Shown here in pieces: positions 37,284 to 48,852 of a DNA stretch of 64,000 bases. Position numbers and translations under genes: made by a program. The stretch spans positions 17,467,501-17,531,500 of the forward strand of contig NC_092569.1 in NCBI RefSeq assembly GCF_037975245.1, in the 5' to 3' direction. The notes beneath the pieces were generated by a model. The model was not told the origin of the DNA. It saw only the letters and a list, made by a program, of their open reading frames with translations, and searched no databases. Numbering within the stretch: the first letter of the stretch is position 1; each line of letters opens with the position of its first letter. The DNA comes from Apostichopus japonicus (lineage: Eukaryota > Echinodermata > Holothuroidea > Aspidochirotida > Stichopodidae).

Positions 37284-38940
37284 GGGTCATTCCGTGTCAA
37301 ATCACGGATGGCTGTTGCTGCACCCTTTCCAAAAATTCCCAAATTTATTGTATGATTGGACCACCATAAAATAAGCATATTCTGAAAATTTCAGTTGCAT
37401 TGCTTTACAATTGGCCGATTTATCACACTTTGAAATTCCGCAATTTGTCGCCACCATGGCATTTTGGCATTCTCAAAATATTTAATTTTTGTACTTTTCA
37501 CTAAAAAATGTGCTATTTTTAGTGATAAATTGCTCCTAAACCATTGCTTCAGGGTACTTGATTCTTTCAGAGGTTATTATGTCTACTACAAATATTACAA
37601 GATAATGATTACAATGCTTTCCTAGAATATGTTTGTGAGCCTGGGTATTGTACTGTACTTCAAGGTCATTCAGTTCAATACTGTGCAGTTTTTAATTTCA
37701 TATAACAAAATACTATTTGCAATGTACTTGTCTGCTCCTGGTTGAATTTATTTAATTAGAAGACTTATAAAATGAATTTCAACCAGTACACACATATGTA
37801 TGTACAGTGTGTACAGTACATACACTGTACTGAGTGTATGTACGGAGTGCCATGAGTGCCAGAAGACTATGTTAAAACAACACTAACACACTGTACATGT
37901 ACACCCAGTACAGTTTTGTACTGTACATACATGTACTGGTTGAAATTAATTCTATAGGAAAGTCTTCTAATTCAACCAATTGTATATGTACAGTGTGTAT
38001 ATTAGTGTTAGTTTCCCAAACTCATGGAACATCAAACCAGGCAAAAACGTTTTATGTAAAAATCCCAAATTTTGAGGATTTTTCATTTCAAAATAAGGCA
38101 AAACACCCTCCTGAAATTTTTTGTACAAACAGGGTGGTACTATATCTCTTCCAGAAAAGATTATCAATTTTTTTTAATTTGACGCGTTTTGAGTTATTGG
38201 CCGTCAAAAACGACCTCTTTTGTACATCGGAGCAACTTAACAACTTCATAAATTAATATTGAGAACAGCTAGAACCCTGAAATTTGTTAATGTGTGAGAA
38301 CTTTATACTTATTAATAAAGTATAAACCCTGACACCTCTAACATGGTTACTTTGGTAAACAATTGGCATCAAAACCCCTACCTCATGCTGAATCGCAGCA
38401 TGAAATAGCAACTTCAGAGTTGCACAACTTGCAAACATATTATAAGAAAGCATTGTAATCATTTTTTTGTAATGTTTGTACTAGACATAATAACCTCTGT
38501 AAGAATCAAGTACCCTGAAGCAATGGTTTAGGAGCAATTCATCACTCAAAATAGCACATTTTTTATTGAGAAGTACAAAAATTAAATATTTTGATTTTTA
38601 AGTTGACCTAACTCCACAAGACAATATTTTTGTAGCCTAATTTTTTATTTTCCTGTTTTATGGGTTAGACTCTATAGGCATCTGTAATAGAAAGGTAGTA
38701 GAATGTGTAATTGCTGAGAAATGAGACCTCAAAAGTCAAGAAAATGCCAAAATGCCATGGTGGTGACAAATTGCGGAATTTCAAAGAATTTTAAATCGGC
38801 CAATTGTAAAGCAATGCAACTGAAATTTTCAGAATATGCTCATTTTATGGTGGTCCACTCATACAATAAATTTGGGAATTTTTCAAAAATGTCGAACTAC
38901 AACATACCCCAAAATTTGGTGATTTGATATGGAATGACCC
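37284..38940. mobile_element. 1.66-kb foldback element with long terminal inverted repeats (ARFGEF intron 9)
   Basis: It starts GGGTCATTCCGTGTCAAATC and ends GATTTGATATGGAATGACCC. Inverted similarity runs inward for at least 350 bp per arm (left to about 37640, right from about 38430). The right arm has about 120 bp missing from the left. The centre is rich in TACTGTACAGT palindromes. ATAC flanks both ends (37280-37283 and 38941-38944), a possible 4-bp target duplication. No transposase frame was seen, so it is non-autonomous. Confidence 0.88.
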
Positions 38941-38959
38941 ATACGTAAAATAACCGGGT

Positions 38960-39320
38960 CTTACTTTTGAGTTGTTGGAACCGCAAATTTTGGTTGTCTG
39001 ATAAAAAGGTAGCAAACTAACAAAGAATGCCAAATATGTACACTGTAGATGAGAAGGTTAGGATTGGTGAATAGAACACTGGCTTTGGGCCAGTAAAACT
39101 CCACATCGGTTGGATCACAGCAATATCACTTTTGTTGTTTCATTTCAGTATCTCTAAAGTGAAGTAGGATGATACCATTTAAATTTTACCTATTTGGTGG
39201 TATTTAGATACAATATAACCTGAATTTGATGAAAACAACTCTTCTTTCTATGGACAACATTGAAGGTGATTTTGATTGTCTAAACAGTAATTTTGTCGTC
39301 TCAGATGACCAGATGACCAT
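38960..39320. repeat. Dispersed repeat family R, copy 3 (ARFGEF intron 9)
   Basis: TTTCATTTCAGTATCTCTAA, AGTGAAGTAGGATGATACCA and TTTTGTCGTCTCAGATGACC match copies 1 and 2. It starts directly beside the foldback element. Confidence 0.65.
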
Positions 39321-39852
39321 TCAACATATATGCCATGAATCTTCAATAGCCACACCCATTTTCTTGTTTAGAATTGAGAATTGAGGGTTCAGTTGCAAGC
39401 CTGATGTTAAAAACTACCTGAACAGATGAGTCAGTATATAAGAACCAAACTACATTCAGTGAATCCAGAAAGGTTTTCTGAATGGAATCTTTATATGCGG
39501 GTAATTCACCAATGCTGTACTGACTTTTTCAACAGATTTTATGATATAAAGGGTGCCCCAATGAAATTAATTCTACCTATGGTCTGATTGGCTCTTTTTG
39601 TCACTGTAAAATATTGCCAATCTCAAGGGCTGATTTCTGACGATTTTCCAGATAACTGTTGTCCTTATATTAATATTAACTTGCCAAATGTCTTTAACAG
39701 TTGACAGATTAACAAAAATATCAAAGTCATTGAGTCACAATCACAAATCATGTAACCAGACAGGCTATTGTCCACTGCAATCTTTCTACCTGCTCCATCT
39801 TGAGTGATATAGTGTAAGAATTAAAGAAATAGCCTCAGGCAATGCATATATG

Positions 39853-40900
39853 GGGTCATTCCATGTCAAATCACAGATGGCTGCTGCTGGACCCCCTCCA
39901 AGAATTAATTATCCTTAGTACATGATTAGAGCACCATGCAATAAGCATTCAGTGAAAATTTGAGTTTCCATTGCTTCAAAATTGTCCAATTTATGACCGT
40001 TTGTAATTTCAACGTCAAGTGATATTTTGGCATTTTCTTGATTTCTGAGGTCCTATTTCTCAACAATTTCTCAACTATTTCTCAACAATCCCACTACTCT
40101 CCTACTACATAATCCTATAGAGCCTACCCCATAGCAAAGGACGTTAAAAAGTAAGAATATTCCAACATTGTATTGTGGAGATAGGTAAATTTAAAATTGC
40201 CAAAATATTTGATTATTGTAATTTTTGCTAAAAATGTGCCATGTTTGGTGATTACTTAGTGTCACTTCAGATTACCTGATTTTTTTCAAGGTAATTATGT
40301 ATTACCCAGACAACATAAACACAAGTTTACAGTGATTTCCTGTGTTAAAGCTTTAAGTAATGCAGCTTCAAGTTGCTATTTCATGCCATGATTCAGTAAG
40401 ATGAAGGTTTTTTTGTTGCCAAATTAACATAAACAAACCATGTGATATCTGCGAATGTTTCTTACTATATACCAAATATTAGCGTTCTAGCTTCTCCCAT
40501 GATTAGTTTATGAGGTTGTAAAGTTGCTCAGATGTGCAAAATGAGTCATCTCTGAATGACAAAAAGTCAAAATAGGGCATGTTGAAAAAAAGCTGATTAT
40601 TTTGCTAGAAGAAATCTAGTACCACAATTGTGTGTACAAAAAAATTGTGGGGGGTTACTTTGCCTAATTCTGGAATGAGAAATCCTTACAGTGTGAGATT
40701 TTCACTGTACGTTTTTGTCTGTTTTGCCTTTACACAGGCTTTTAAGCCCTGGTATTGTACACTTGTGTAATGTATTGTACTTCAAGGTGACTCCATTTAA
40801 CTGTAATGTGCAAGTTTCAAGGTCATCATCAATACACTTGCTTCTTCTAGTTTATATACGTATCATTAAAAAACATTAATACTGTAACGTGGATGTCAAT
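39853..40900. mobile_element. Single-arm relative of the foldback element
   Basis: It begins GGGTCATTCCATGTCAAATC and follows the right arm of the 37284-38940 element, including the 120-bp segment lost from the left arm. It continues into its centre (ATTGTACTTCAAGGTGACTC near 40774). No matching second terminus was found, so it is truncated or an unpaired variant. Confidence 0.8.
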
Positions 40901-41279
40901 CAGAACATATATGTATGTAATTTTCAAGTACAGTGTGCTGTTAATCCTGTTAATCCTGGAGCAATAGTGTGTTTAACAACATATTTTATGTACAGTGTGT
41001 ATTGTATAACATCCAAGTCTTTAAAGAACATGTACAAATCATGCAAGGAGGGTGGTAATTTTTGGATAAAGTTGAACTATGAACTTCTCCAACATCTGAT
41101 GGCATTGAAAAGGTGGCAGTAATCCACAAGCAGCGAGCTATTTCTGGTTAAACAGATACTTTAACTCACATTTTAATAACGGTGAAGGTTAGTTCTCAAT
41201 TGATTGAGCAGTGTCACCAATGTCCTAATTTCCTCCATACCTTCCCTCCTCCATACCATATTCCTTTTCTTTTTTTTAA

Positions 41280-41740
41280 TCACTAATCAGCAGACCTACT
41301 GACAACAGAAGTCTTAGTTTTGGCAGCACGTATTGGCAAAGGTGTATCCTCAAATAAATTAAGCACATCCTTCCCCTCCACCATCCTCTATACCAGTATT
41401 CTTTTTTATTCTTTATCAATCACCAACCAGTAAATTTATCAGCATTCCTCCAACAGACCTACTGTAAACAGAAGTCTTAGTTTTGGCAGCACAAATTGGC
41501 AAAGGTGTATTCTCAAATAAATTAAGCACATCCCTCCTCTCCCCCATCCTCCATACCAATATTCTTTTTTATTGTTTTACAATCACTAACCAGAAAATTT
41601 ATAAGAATTCTCTCCAGCAGACCTACTGACAACAAAACTCTTAGCTTTGGCAGCACTTATTGGGCAAAAGGTGCATCCTCAACTAAATTAAGCAACTCGC
41701 CCCATTTATCATCCACCCCAACACATACTCCCCAACCCCC
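41280..41740. repeat. Tandem repeat of about 168 bp, three copies (ARFGEF intron 9)
   Basis: GACCTACTGACAACAGAAGT and TTTTGGCAGCAC recur near 41297, 41457 and 41620, each followed by AATTAAGCACATCC and a pyrimidine-rich stretch. Confidence 0.85.
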
Positions 41741-41962
41741 CCCCCCCAACACAATGGTTTGGGGTATTAACAAGCAATGAAACTTACCTGTCTCCCTTAT
41801 ACTCACACAATTTCCCATCTACCTATCCTACTACATTGGTATCAGTTTAGTTATGCTCCACCTAACTCCACACCCCATACCCAACTGTTGTCTTTGCCTG
41901 TTTTACACCAAATAAATAAGAAATTGAATATCCATTAACTGAGTGTTAAGTCTCAAAGTTAC

Positions 41963-42161
41963 CTCGGGTCTGGTGGCCCATCAGGCAGTGGTTTCATCGA
42001 CAGTTTACAAAGGGATCTAAAGACTAGAAATGCGTCTTTTTGGAGGACGTGTGAGAATGGTTCCCCACCCTCTGACATCTCTTCCCCACCTTCCACCCCA
42101 TCCTGGGGGGTGTCAGGTGTTGTAGCATTGGACAGGGTTTCTGCAGACTGAGTATCTTCCA
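41963..42161 (-). CDS. ARFGEF: ARFGEF exon 9 (linker into HUS region)
   Basis: Acceptor TTTAATAG|TGGAAG, donor CCCGAG|GTAACT. A Thr/Pro/Glu-rich linker is followed by [20 protein letters not shown] and [12 protein letters not shown], almost identical to BIG1/BIG2. Phase 1 in, phase 2 out. Confidence 0.95.
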
Positions 42162-42584
42162 CTATTAAATAAAAAACACAAGAAAGGGGAAAATTATCTA
42201 TTTATACATTTAACATGCTATAACTTCATGACTCATCACCATACACATCTGCCACATATAACCAGGTAATCCTTTTCCTATGCTTAATTTAACTTCTAGT
42301 TCTAACTTGATCAAGCAACTTCCCTTCAACCTTATACTCATACCACATCTGTTAATGTAATCTAAATGAAGTACAGAGGATGTTAAATATGGATCATCAG
42401 AACCCTGGCGCACATTGCCCGATTGATCAGAACCTGTCGGCACAGTTGGACAGTTCACGACGATACCTGCAGTTCTAACACAAATGTAACCAACCACGGG
42501 GTTATAAATAGGTTTGTGCTCTAAAAGGGCCACTGTTGTAAACAGCAAACAGATGCTAATAACAATGGCAGTGTTCAGGGTGGG

Positions 42585-42850
42585 GTAACAGCGGGCTTTA
42601 GTCGAGAATGATTACAAGGCCTTCGTCTTCTGGAGTTCCTATGAATAAAAAGAGAAAAATGAACTATCGGGCAGTATGCAGCGGGCTTTAGTCTAGAATG
42701 ATTACAAGGCCTTCTTCTTCTTGAGTTCCTATGAATAAAAAGAGATCATGCGATTGGTCAGGCAGTGTGCAGCGGGCTTTTGGTGACAATGAATACAAGG
42801 ACTTGGTCTTCTGGTGTTACTATGAAGAAAAAGAGATTCCTCCTGGTGTG
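42585..42850. repeat. Tandem repeat of 89 bp, three copies (ARFGEF intron 8)
   Basis: GCAGCGGGCTTTAGTCTAGA, then GATTACAAGGCCTTCTTCTT and CCTATGAATAAAAAGAGA, recur near 42592, 42681 and 42770. The third copy is diverged and is read through by a 61-codon open frame that I do not consider a gene. Confidence 0.82.
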
Positions 42851-42980
42851 ATTGCCAAACAGTCTGGAAACAACACTAGTGTGAGATCATCTTTGAGATG
42901 GGGATGTCATCACTAGTAGATTCTATGGATTTGTGGACATCTCTTCTTAAGTAGCTGCATGATACATGTAAGTAAGTTAC

Positions 42981-43079
42981 CTTCCAAAGTAGTCACAGTG
43001 TTCAAAATATCATCAAGAACATTCTGGACAATAGTTTCAATTTTGTCTTCATCATCCTCCTCTGCGACTGCATCATTTT
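42981..43079 (-). CDS. ARFGEF: ARFGEF exon 8 (acidic linker)
   Basis: Acceptor CCATTTTAG|AAAATG, donor GGAAG|GTAACT. It encodes ENDAVAEEDDEDKIETIVQN followed by VLDDILNTVTTLE. It corresponds to the BIG2 segment VVKDILEDVVTSAIKE. Phase 1 in, phase 1 out. Confidence 0.9.
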
Positions 43080-43470
43080 CTAAAATGGAAAAATAAATAA
43101 ATAAAAAAATAAAAAAAATTGCAAACCAATCTGACGAACTGATGAGAAAAAAAAACACATGCATTGTTAAGAAAATATTTGCCAAAAACAGACAGAAAAA
43201 ACTGATTTCAGACATTTTCTTCCAAACATTGTTACCACAGAAAGAAACTATACAACTTACAGTATAGTTATAATATAAACTGTTTAAATCTCCAAGACAC
43301 TGAATGAATGAGAAAAATCAGGGAAACGATCAAATTGGAAAATTTGTATTAATTCCAACCCCCCCTCCCCCTCTCCCCCTTCAAAAAGTGTGATACATAA
43401 GTGCAGCACAAACTTCCAATTGAGCAGAAGATACTGCAGGCCTTACAGGAGAGAGAAACAGACAAGGTAC

Positions 43471-43581
43471 CTCGATTTATGTCTCCGTTGGGAGTCACAT
43501 CTTTTTTCTCGACCTCTGGTTTTCCTTCACCACCGGGCTCTTCAGTCTGTCCGTTCTCCATCTCAGGAATTTGATCCATTC
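43471..43581 (-). CDS. ARFGEF: ARFGEF exon 7 (acidic linker)
   Basis: Acceptor TTCCACCAG|GAATGG, donor ATCGAG|GTACCT. It encodes a Glu/Gly-rich low-complexity linker (GMDQIPEMENGQTEEPGGEG, later KKDVTPNGDINR), a poorly conserved region of the family. It is supported by phase (1 in, 1 out) and position. Confidence 0.88.
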
Positions 43582-43599
43582 CTGGTGGAAAAGAAAAAA

Positions 43600-44110
43600 A
43601 AGATTACACAAATGTGCACAGTTCAGTAAGAGGCACGCAAATCTATAGTAAATGAAACCAACAGAGTATGAATTATGGGAGCTCTAAATTACTCCTCAAA
43701 GTACGACTAAGTCCTGAATAATGCAATGTGAGAAGCAAATCCGAAAGACAGAATATCGTAATATTATTTGAAGCTAATTGAACAGTATTTAAGAAGAAAA
43801 AAGTCCCATTTAAATTTAATCTCTCCTACTATGCCAATGACACTGTTGGCTAAAATTGTGGTCTTTAATTGCATTGTCTCACAAATCCTGGTAAAGACTA
43901 GACCAGTCATAACAAGAAACAGCATATGAGGTATGTCATGAAGAAATGCACACTGAGCTTGAAAGGTACATCCTGCAATCGCAACTTGCAGATGCTCATA
44001 TTTTTTTGTATAAAAAAAAAACACAGGTTTTGTGGCAAGATGTACAGTATGATATATTCCTGAATATTCCAACGAATCCAAACTTGGTAGATAAAGTGGA
44101 ATAAAGTTTT
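43600..44110. other. ARFGEF intron 6, unique part
   Basis: AT-rich sequence between exon 7 and the minisatellite. I see no exon or RNA in it. Confidence 0.5.
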
Positions 44111-44114
44111 GAGT

Positions 44115-45680
44115 AACCATGTAGTGCAACTTACAAACCAAGTGGTGTGACTAACCATGCAGTGAGAGTAAGCATGTAGTGCAAATAAACATGTAGTGTG
44201 GGTAACCATGTGGTGTGAGTGAACAGGTAGTGTGAGCACCCATGTAGTGCAAATAACAAACCAAGTGGTGTAACTAACCATGAAGTGAGAGTAACCATGA
44301 AGTGTGAGTAAACATGTAGTACAACTAACAAACCAAGTGGTGTGACTAACCATGTAGTGAGAGTAATCATGTAGTGCAACTAACCATGTAGTGTGGGTAA
44401 CCATGAAGTGTGGGTAACCATGAAGTGTGAGTAAACATGTAGTACAACTAACAAACCAAGTGGTGTGACTAACCATGTAGTGAGAGTAATCATGCAGTGC
44501 AACTAACCATGTAGTGTGGGTAACCATGAAGTGTGGGTAACCATGAAGTGTGGGTAACCATGAAGTTTGGAGTAACCATGTAGTACAACTAACAAACCAA
44601 GTGGTGTGACTAACCATACAGTGAGAGTAAGCATGTAGTGCAAATAAACATGTAGTGTGGGTAACCATGTGGTGAGAGTGAACAGGTAGTGTGAGCACCC
44701 ATGTAGTGCAAATAACAAACCAAGTGGTGTAACTAACCATGTAGTGAGAGTAACCATGAAGTGTGAGTAAACATGTAGTACAACTAACAAACCAAGTGGT
44801 GTGACTAACCATGTAGTGAGAGTAATCATGTAGTGCAACTAACCATGTAGTGTGGGTAACCATGTAGTGTGAGTAAACATGTAGTACAACTAACAAACCA
44901 AGTGGTGTGACTAACCATGTAGTGAGAGTAATCATGTAGTGCAACTAACCATGTAGTGTGGGTAACCATGTAGTGTGGGTAACCATGAAGTGTGAGTAAA
45001 CATGTAGTACAACTAACAACCCAAGTGGTGTGACTAACCATGTAGTGAGAGTAACCATGTAGTGCAACTAACCATGTAGTGTGGGTAACCATGTAGTGTG
45101 AGTAAACATGTAGTGTGAGCAACCATGTAGTGCAACTAACTAACCAAGTGGTTTGACTAACCAAGTAGTGAGAGTAACCACATAGTGCAACTAACCATGT
45201 AGTGCAACTAACCATGTAGTGTGAGTAACATGTAGTGTGAGTAAACATGTAGTACAACTAACAAACCAAGTGGTGTGACTAACCATGTAGTGAGAGTAAC
45301 CATGTAGTGCAACTAAACATTTAGTGTGAGTAAACATGTAGTGCAACTAACTAACCAAGTGGTTTAACTAACCAAGTAGTGAGAGTAACCACGTAGTGCA
45401 ACTAACCATGTAGTGCAACTAACCATATAGTGTGGGTAACCATGTAATGTGAGTAACATGTGGTGTGAGTAACCATGTAGTGCAACAAACAAACCAAGTG
45501 GTGTGACTAACCATGTAGTGAGAGTAACCATGTAGTGCAACTAACCACTAGTGTGGGTAACCATGCAGGGTGGGTAACAATGTAGTGTGAGTAAACATGT
45601 AGTGTGAGTAACCATGTAGTGCAAGTAACTAACCATGTGGTGTAACTAACCATATAGTGTGAGTAAACATGTACAGTAGT
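44115..45680. repeat. 1.6-kb minisatellite of 17-18-bp units with higher-order structure (ARFGEF intron 6)
   Basis: Dense variants of GTAACCATGTAGTGTGA, GTGCAACTAACCATGTA and ACAAACCAAGTGGTGTGACT are arranged in a longer recurring pattern, with AACCAAGTGGTGTGACTAAC returning at irregular intervals from about 100 to 240 bp. The minus strand is open for 345 codons (44944-43907) with repeated HYMVTHTTWLV-like text. This is a by-product of the repeat. It lies 120 bp from exon 6. Confidence 0.93.
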
Positions 45681-45801
45681 GTGGACAAACTCTTGAGCGA
45701 CTGTAACATCAAAAGCATGTCTATCTACATGGAAATGATCAACAGCATCCAGAGAAAATAGTTGCAAAAGAAATTCTGATTGCATCTATAAATTTCTTTA
45801 C

Positions 45802-45862
45802 CTTCTCTGCTCTGTGATTTGCCAGCCTCTGCTTCTTTAGCTTTCTCTCTGGCTTCCAGAGC
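45802..45862 (-). CDS. ARFGEF: ARFGEF exon 6 (charged linker, 61 nt)
   Basis: Acceptor TATTTTAG|GCTCTG, donor AGAAG|GTAAAG. It encodes ALEAREKAKEAEAGKSQSRE, a charged, helix-prone linker after the DCB domain. Phase 0 in, phase 1 out. The right edge of the 17-18-bp minisatellite lies about 120 bp from its donor. Confidence 0.9.
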
Positions 45863-46919
45863 CTAAAATACAAGAAAGTAAAAGAAAAGGGATCTTTCAT
45901 TGAAAAGCAGAATTGTCAGAATTTCATTTTAAAAATGTGGTGTATTCATCAGTCAAGTGACTGAGTGTTATATCTGTAAATATCGGTTATTACAGGTAAA
46001 TAAATCTGAGAAGTTTCTAGGTAGTAAAATTATGCAGAAAGAAGTAAGCCAAGTTAGCTAGTATGAATGTCTATCAGATTAACAGAGATAAAAGCAAGTT
46101 ACAACCAGTCTGAGCTAGACATGTTTTAGCAAGGGAAATATACTCAACAACAAAAAAAGGATGAAAAGATAGCTATACGAAATCAATTTTTTTTTTAGAA
46201 AGCAACCATTTGTTTGTATTTTCTTTTAAACAATTGACGACATTGCATATTTTATAATTAATTGAACAAGTCATAGCACTGCATATTTCTGTTTTATATG
46301 CTTTTTGTCATCTCATTTGCTGAGACTGCATTCCTCACATTATCTCGACCAGTTACATTCAACATGTATGAAGCAAACTTAAATAAAACAAGAAAAAACA
46401 AATATTAGACAGAGACAAAAAGAGCTGAAAAATATGTTATTTAAGCCAAAAAAGTCAATTTGTTGTGTAGCAATGATTTTAGCTTTTTCAAAATTCAAAT
46501 TTCAAGAGAAAATTTCACCCTATGGTAAACTGTTATTCATTAGTTTGGAACTACATATGTAGCTGAAAAGCAATGTTTTGAAGTGTTTAGCCATTATATA
46601 AAACCTAACACAAAACAAGAATGCAACTAGCCCAACGTTTTGTTACTAAATGAAATTTAATGTGTGAATTATTAATTCGTTTTTGCAACATTTCATGGGC
46701 CTAGAAAAGTTATTAAACATGATGTAAAGTAGGGATCCCTTGTGTGAAGCAAAGTGGAAAGTATCAACATTTTCCATCTTACTTTTACCATTTCAAATCA
46801 AACTTTATGTCAACGGATTTATCTACTGCAAAATGTGAACACCACAGACAATCAATTAAAAAAAAAAGGAATTAAAAATGCTTAATAGCTTCTGTGTCAG
46901 AGATATTTTGATTTCTTAC

Positions 46920-47099
46920 TGCTTGTGATTCCATCCTGGTGAAAATGACATTCAGCATCTGCGTCAGTGTTGCTTTGGCTGTGGTTTGGTTGACAAGGTT
47001 TTTACTGGCCAGGTAGATGTTGAAACATGTCCGAACCACATGGAGAAGGGTGCCCTCGTGAACGTCGCATGTTGGCGACGTCACTGCGGTCAACAAGGC
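46920..47099 (-). CDS. ARFGEF: ARFGEF exon 5 (DCB domain end)
   Basis: Acceptor CCGTTAG|GCC, donor AAGCA|GTAAGA. The 60 codons include [20 protein letters not shown] and [20 protein letters not shown], hallmark BIG1/BIG2 sequence. Phase 0 at both ends. Confidence 0.96.
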
Positions 47100-47853
47100 C
47101 TAACGGAGAGAAATCAATATTCAGACATGTTGATTTCTTAAATTTTTCTAGCAATCAGAAAAGAGTAAAAAATTCCCTTGCCATCCAACGATACAAACCA
47201 TCGGAATCTGTTCCTATCGGAGTAATGACTACAGTTAAAGTGCTGTGAGCTGATTAGCAACTAGGCTGCGTCGGTATATAAAGCAAAAACAGATACCGAT
47301 ATACCCACTGTGACGAATACCTGGTATCACCAGGTATACCTGGTAAAACGGTATACAGACACACCCTACTAGCAACACTATGATGAAGTTCAAGAAAGAT
47401 GTGCTTCTTGTGTTATCATGTTTACAAGATTTTCACTTTCACTGAAATGTGGACTGCAAATGACCTTTGACCTCCATCAATTTCAATAGGGTTTAGATTG
47501 TACTCAATGAGCCGAATCTGCAGACCATGTATGTAAGTTCAAGATGTACATTGTGAGTTATCATGTTCACAAAGTATTCAGACTTTGACCTCTGTTGACC
47601 CCAAATGAAAATTGAAACAGTAGACTTCTTGTACTCAATATGAAGTATGAAGTTAATCCACCATTAACTGTTTGTATTTCTGTGGTTACAAGTGTCTCAT
47701 ACACACACACACTCTATCACCATTGCATAGGTTCCTTTTGCCTTTCGCAAGGAATGAAAAGTACACCCATTATTTTCATTGCCAGATTAGGCTACACATC
47801 ATAAAGTTTCCCAACCAAAAACCACATGTATTGGCAAGCACATCTATTGTTAC

Positions 47854-48000
47854 CTTTATGATTTGTAGTTGTACTCCCTCATCTGTCTGTGTTCCAATAA
47901 AGCAACCACAGATAGTCTCAATGATACGGTCAATCAACCTCTTCCCTGGGGTGGTACTGTCCGGCCCATCTCCTGTTAAGTGCCCATAGGCAATTAGTTT
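47854..48000 (-). CDS. ARFGEF: ARFGEF exon 4 (DCB domain)
   Basis: Acceptor AATTCAG|AAACTA, donor ATAAAG|GTAACA. The 49 codons begin [20 protein letters not shown], continue [14 protein letters not shown] and end [11 protein letters not shown]. This is nearly collinear with human BIG2. Phase 0 at both ends. Confidence 0.95.
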
Positions 48001-48123
48001 CTGAATTGAAAGGGAAGGTAAGTATAAAAATATAGTACTCTAGTTCTTAGTTTAATACCATCTAAACAGAGGACTGTACAGTAGAAATGACTTTCAAACA
48101 CTTAAGATTTAAGACATTACTGT

Positions 48124-48364
48124 ACATGTATGTATATGTGATCTTCCCGCAAGCAGGAACTCACGAAAGAAGCCATGGAGGCTTATAGACTCGCAAGCTG
48201 ACCGAAGCCAATCTCTCGGCACACATCCATTTAACGTCCATGTCGGGAAGTTGTTATTGAACAACACCCTTGCCAGACGACACACATTGCTGTCGGCGGG
48301 GAATCGAACCGGGGATCTCATGACTGGGAGACGCCGGCGTTAACCACTAGGCTATACACTCCGC
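48124..48364 (-). mobile_element. tRNA-derived SINE, family 1, copy c (ARFGEF intron 3)
   Basis: On the minus strand, TATAGCCTAGTGGTTAACGC and GGTTCGATTCCCCGCC form the tRNA promoter boxes. It shares the tail with copies a and b (GGTCAGCTTGCGAGTCTATA; hairpin CCTGCTTGCGGGA). The head is better preserved than in the others, so it may be the youngest copy. Confidence 0.9.
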
Positions 48365-48713
48365 CTTACATAAAGACATTATATATAGTATGGTGTACAT
48401 TAGCATAGCACACCCGAAATAACTGTAGTATATATAGAAAACTGCATTATTCCTAATTCTTTATTACACATACTTGGGAGGATGGATAAGAACATTCTAG
48501 ATACAATAACTAACATACCTATGCAGCGAAACAAACTTTTCAATCCCCCCCACCGTTGCCCCATCCCGTTGCTGATGCTCAACCCAATATTCTTTCCACG
48601 AGTTGATGATTCGTTCTCTTAAATGGAAATTAACCACTGTCTCTCTTTAATCATTGCATTCACGTTAATGCATTCAATTGTGAAAAGGTCCAAGTTGCTC
48701 AACCATACTGTAC

Positions 48714-48852
48714 CTGTAAACAGTCAAGGGCAGTGTTGACGATGCGAGGCGATTTTGATTGGCAAGCCAACTCAAACGGTAGGAAGTACTTATCCGCTGC
48801 TATAAAGTTGACTTTGGTCTTTGGCAATGGTAAGGCTGCAGAAGCTGCCGAG
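48714..48852 (-). CDS. ARFGEF: ARFGEF exon 3 (DCB domain)
   Basis: Acceptor TTTTAG|CTCGG, donor TTACAG|GTACAG. It encodes a Ser/Ala/Pro linker followed by [20 protein letters not shown] and VNTALDCLQ, a strong match to the BIG DCB dimerisation and cyclophilin-binding region. Phase 2 in, phase 0 out. Confidence 0.94.

Noticed and set aside
42731-42916. Plus-strand open frame through the 89-bp repeat
   Set aside because: The frame covers the diverged third repeat copy and is antisense to ARFGEF; the other two copies are not open in the same frame.
43907-44944. 345-codon minus-strand open frame
   Set aside because: Entirely minisatellite plus flank; period and composition explain the lack of stops. 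No domain and no independent start context.
44115-45680. Plus-strand GTGAGTAA motifs as splice donors
   Set aside because: They fit the donor consensus but lie on the strand opposite to the only known transcript here.
48280-48364. Possible functional tRNA gene on the minus strand
   Set aside because: Promoter boxes are good, but the sequence continues into the shared SINE body and (CATA)n tail.
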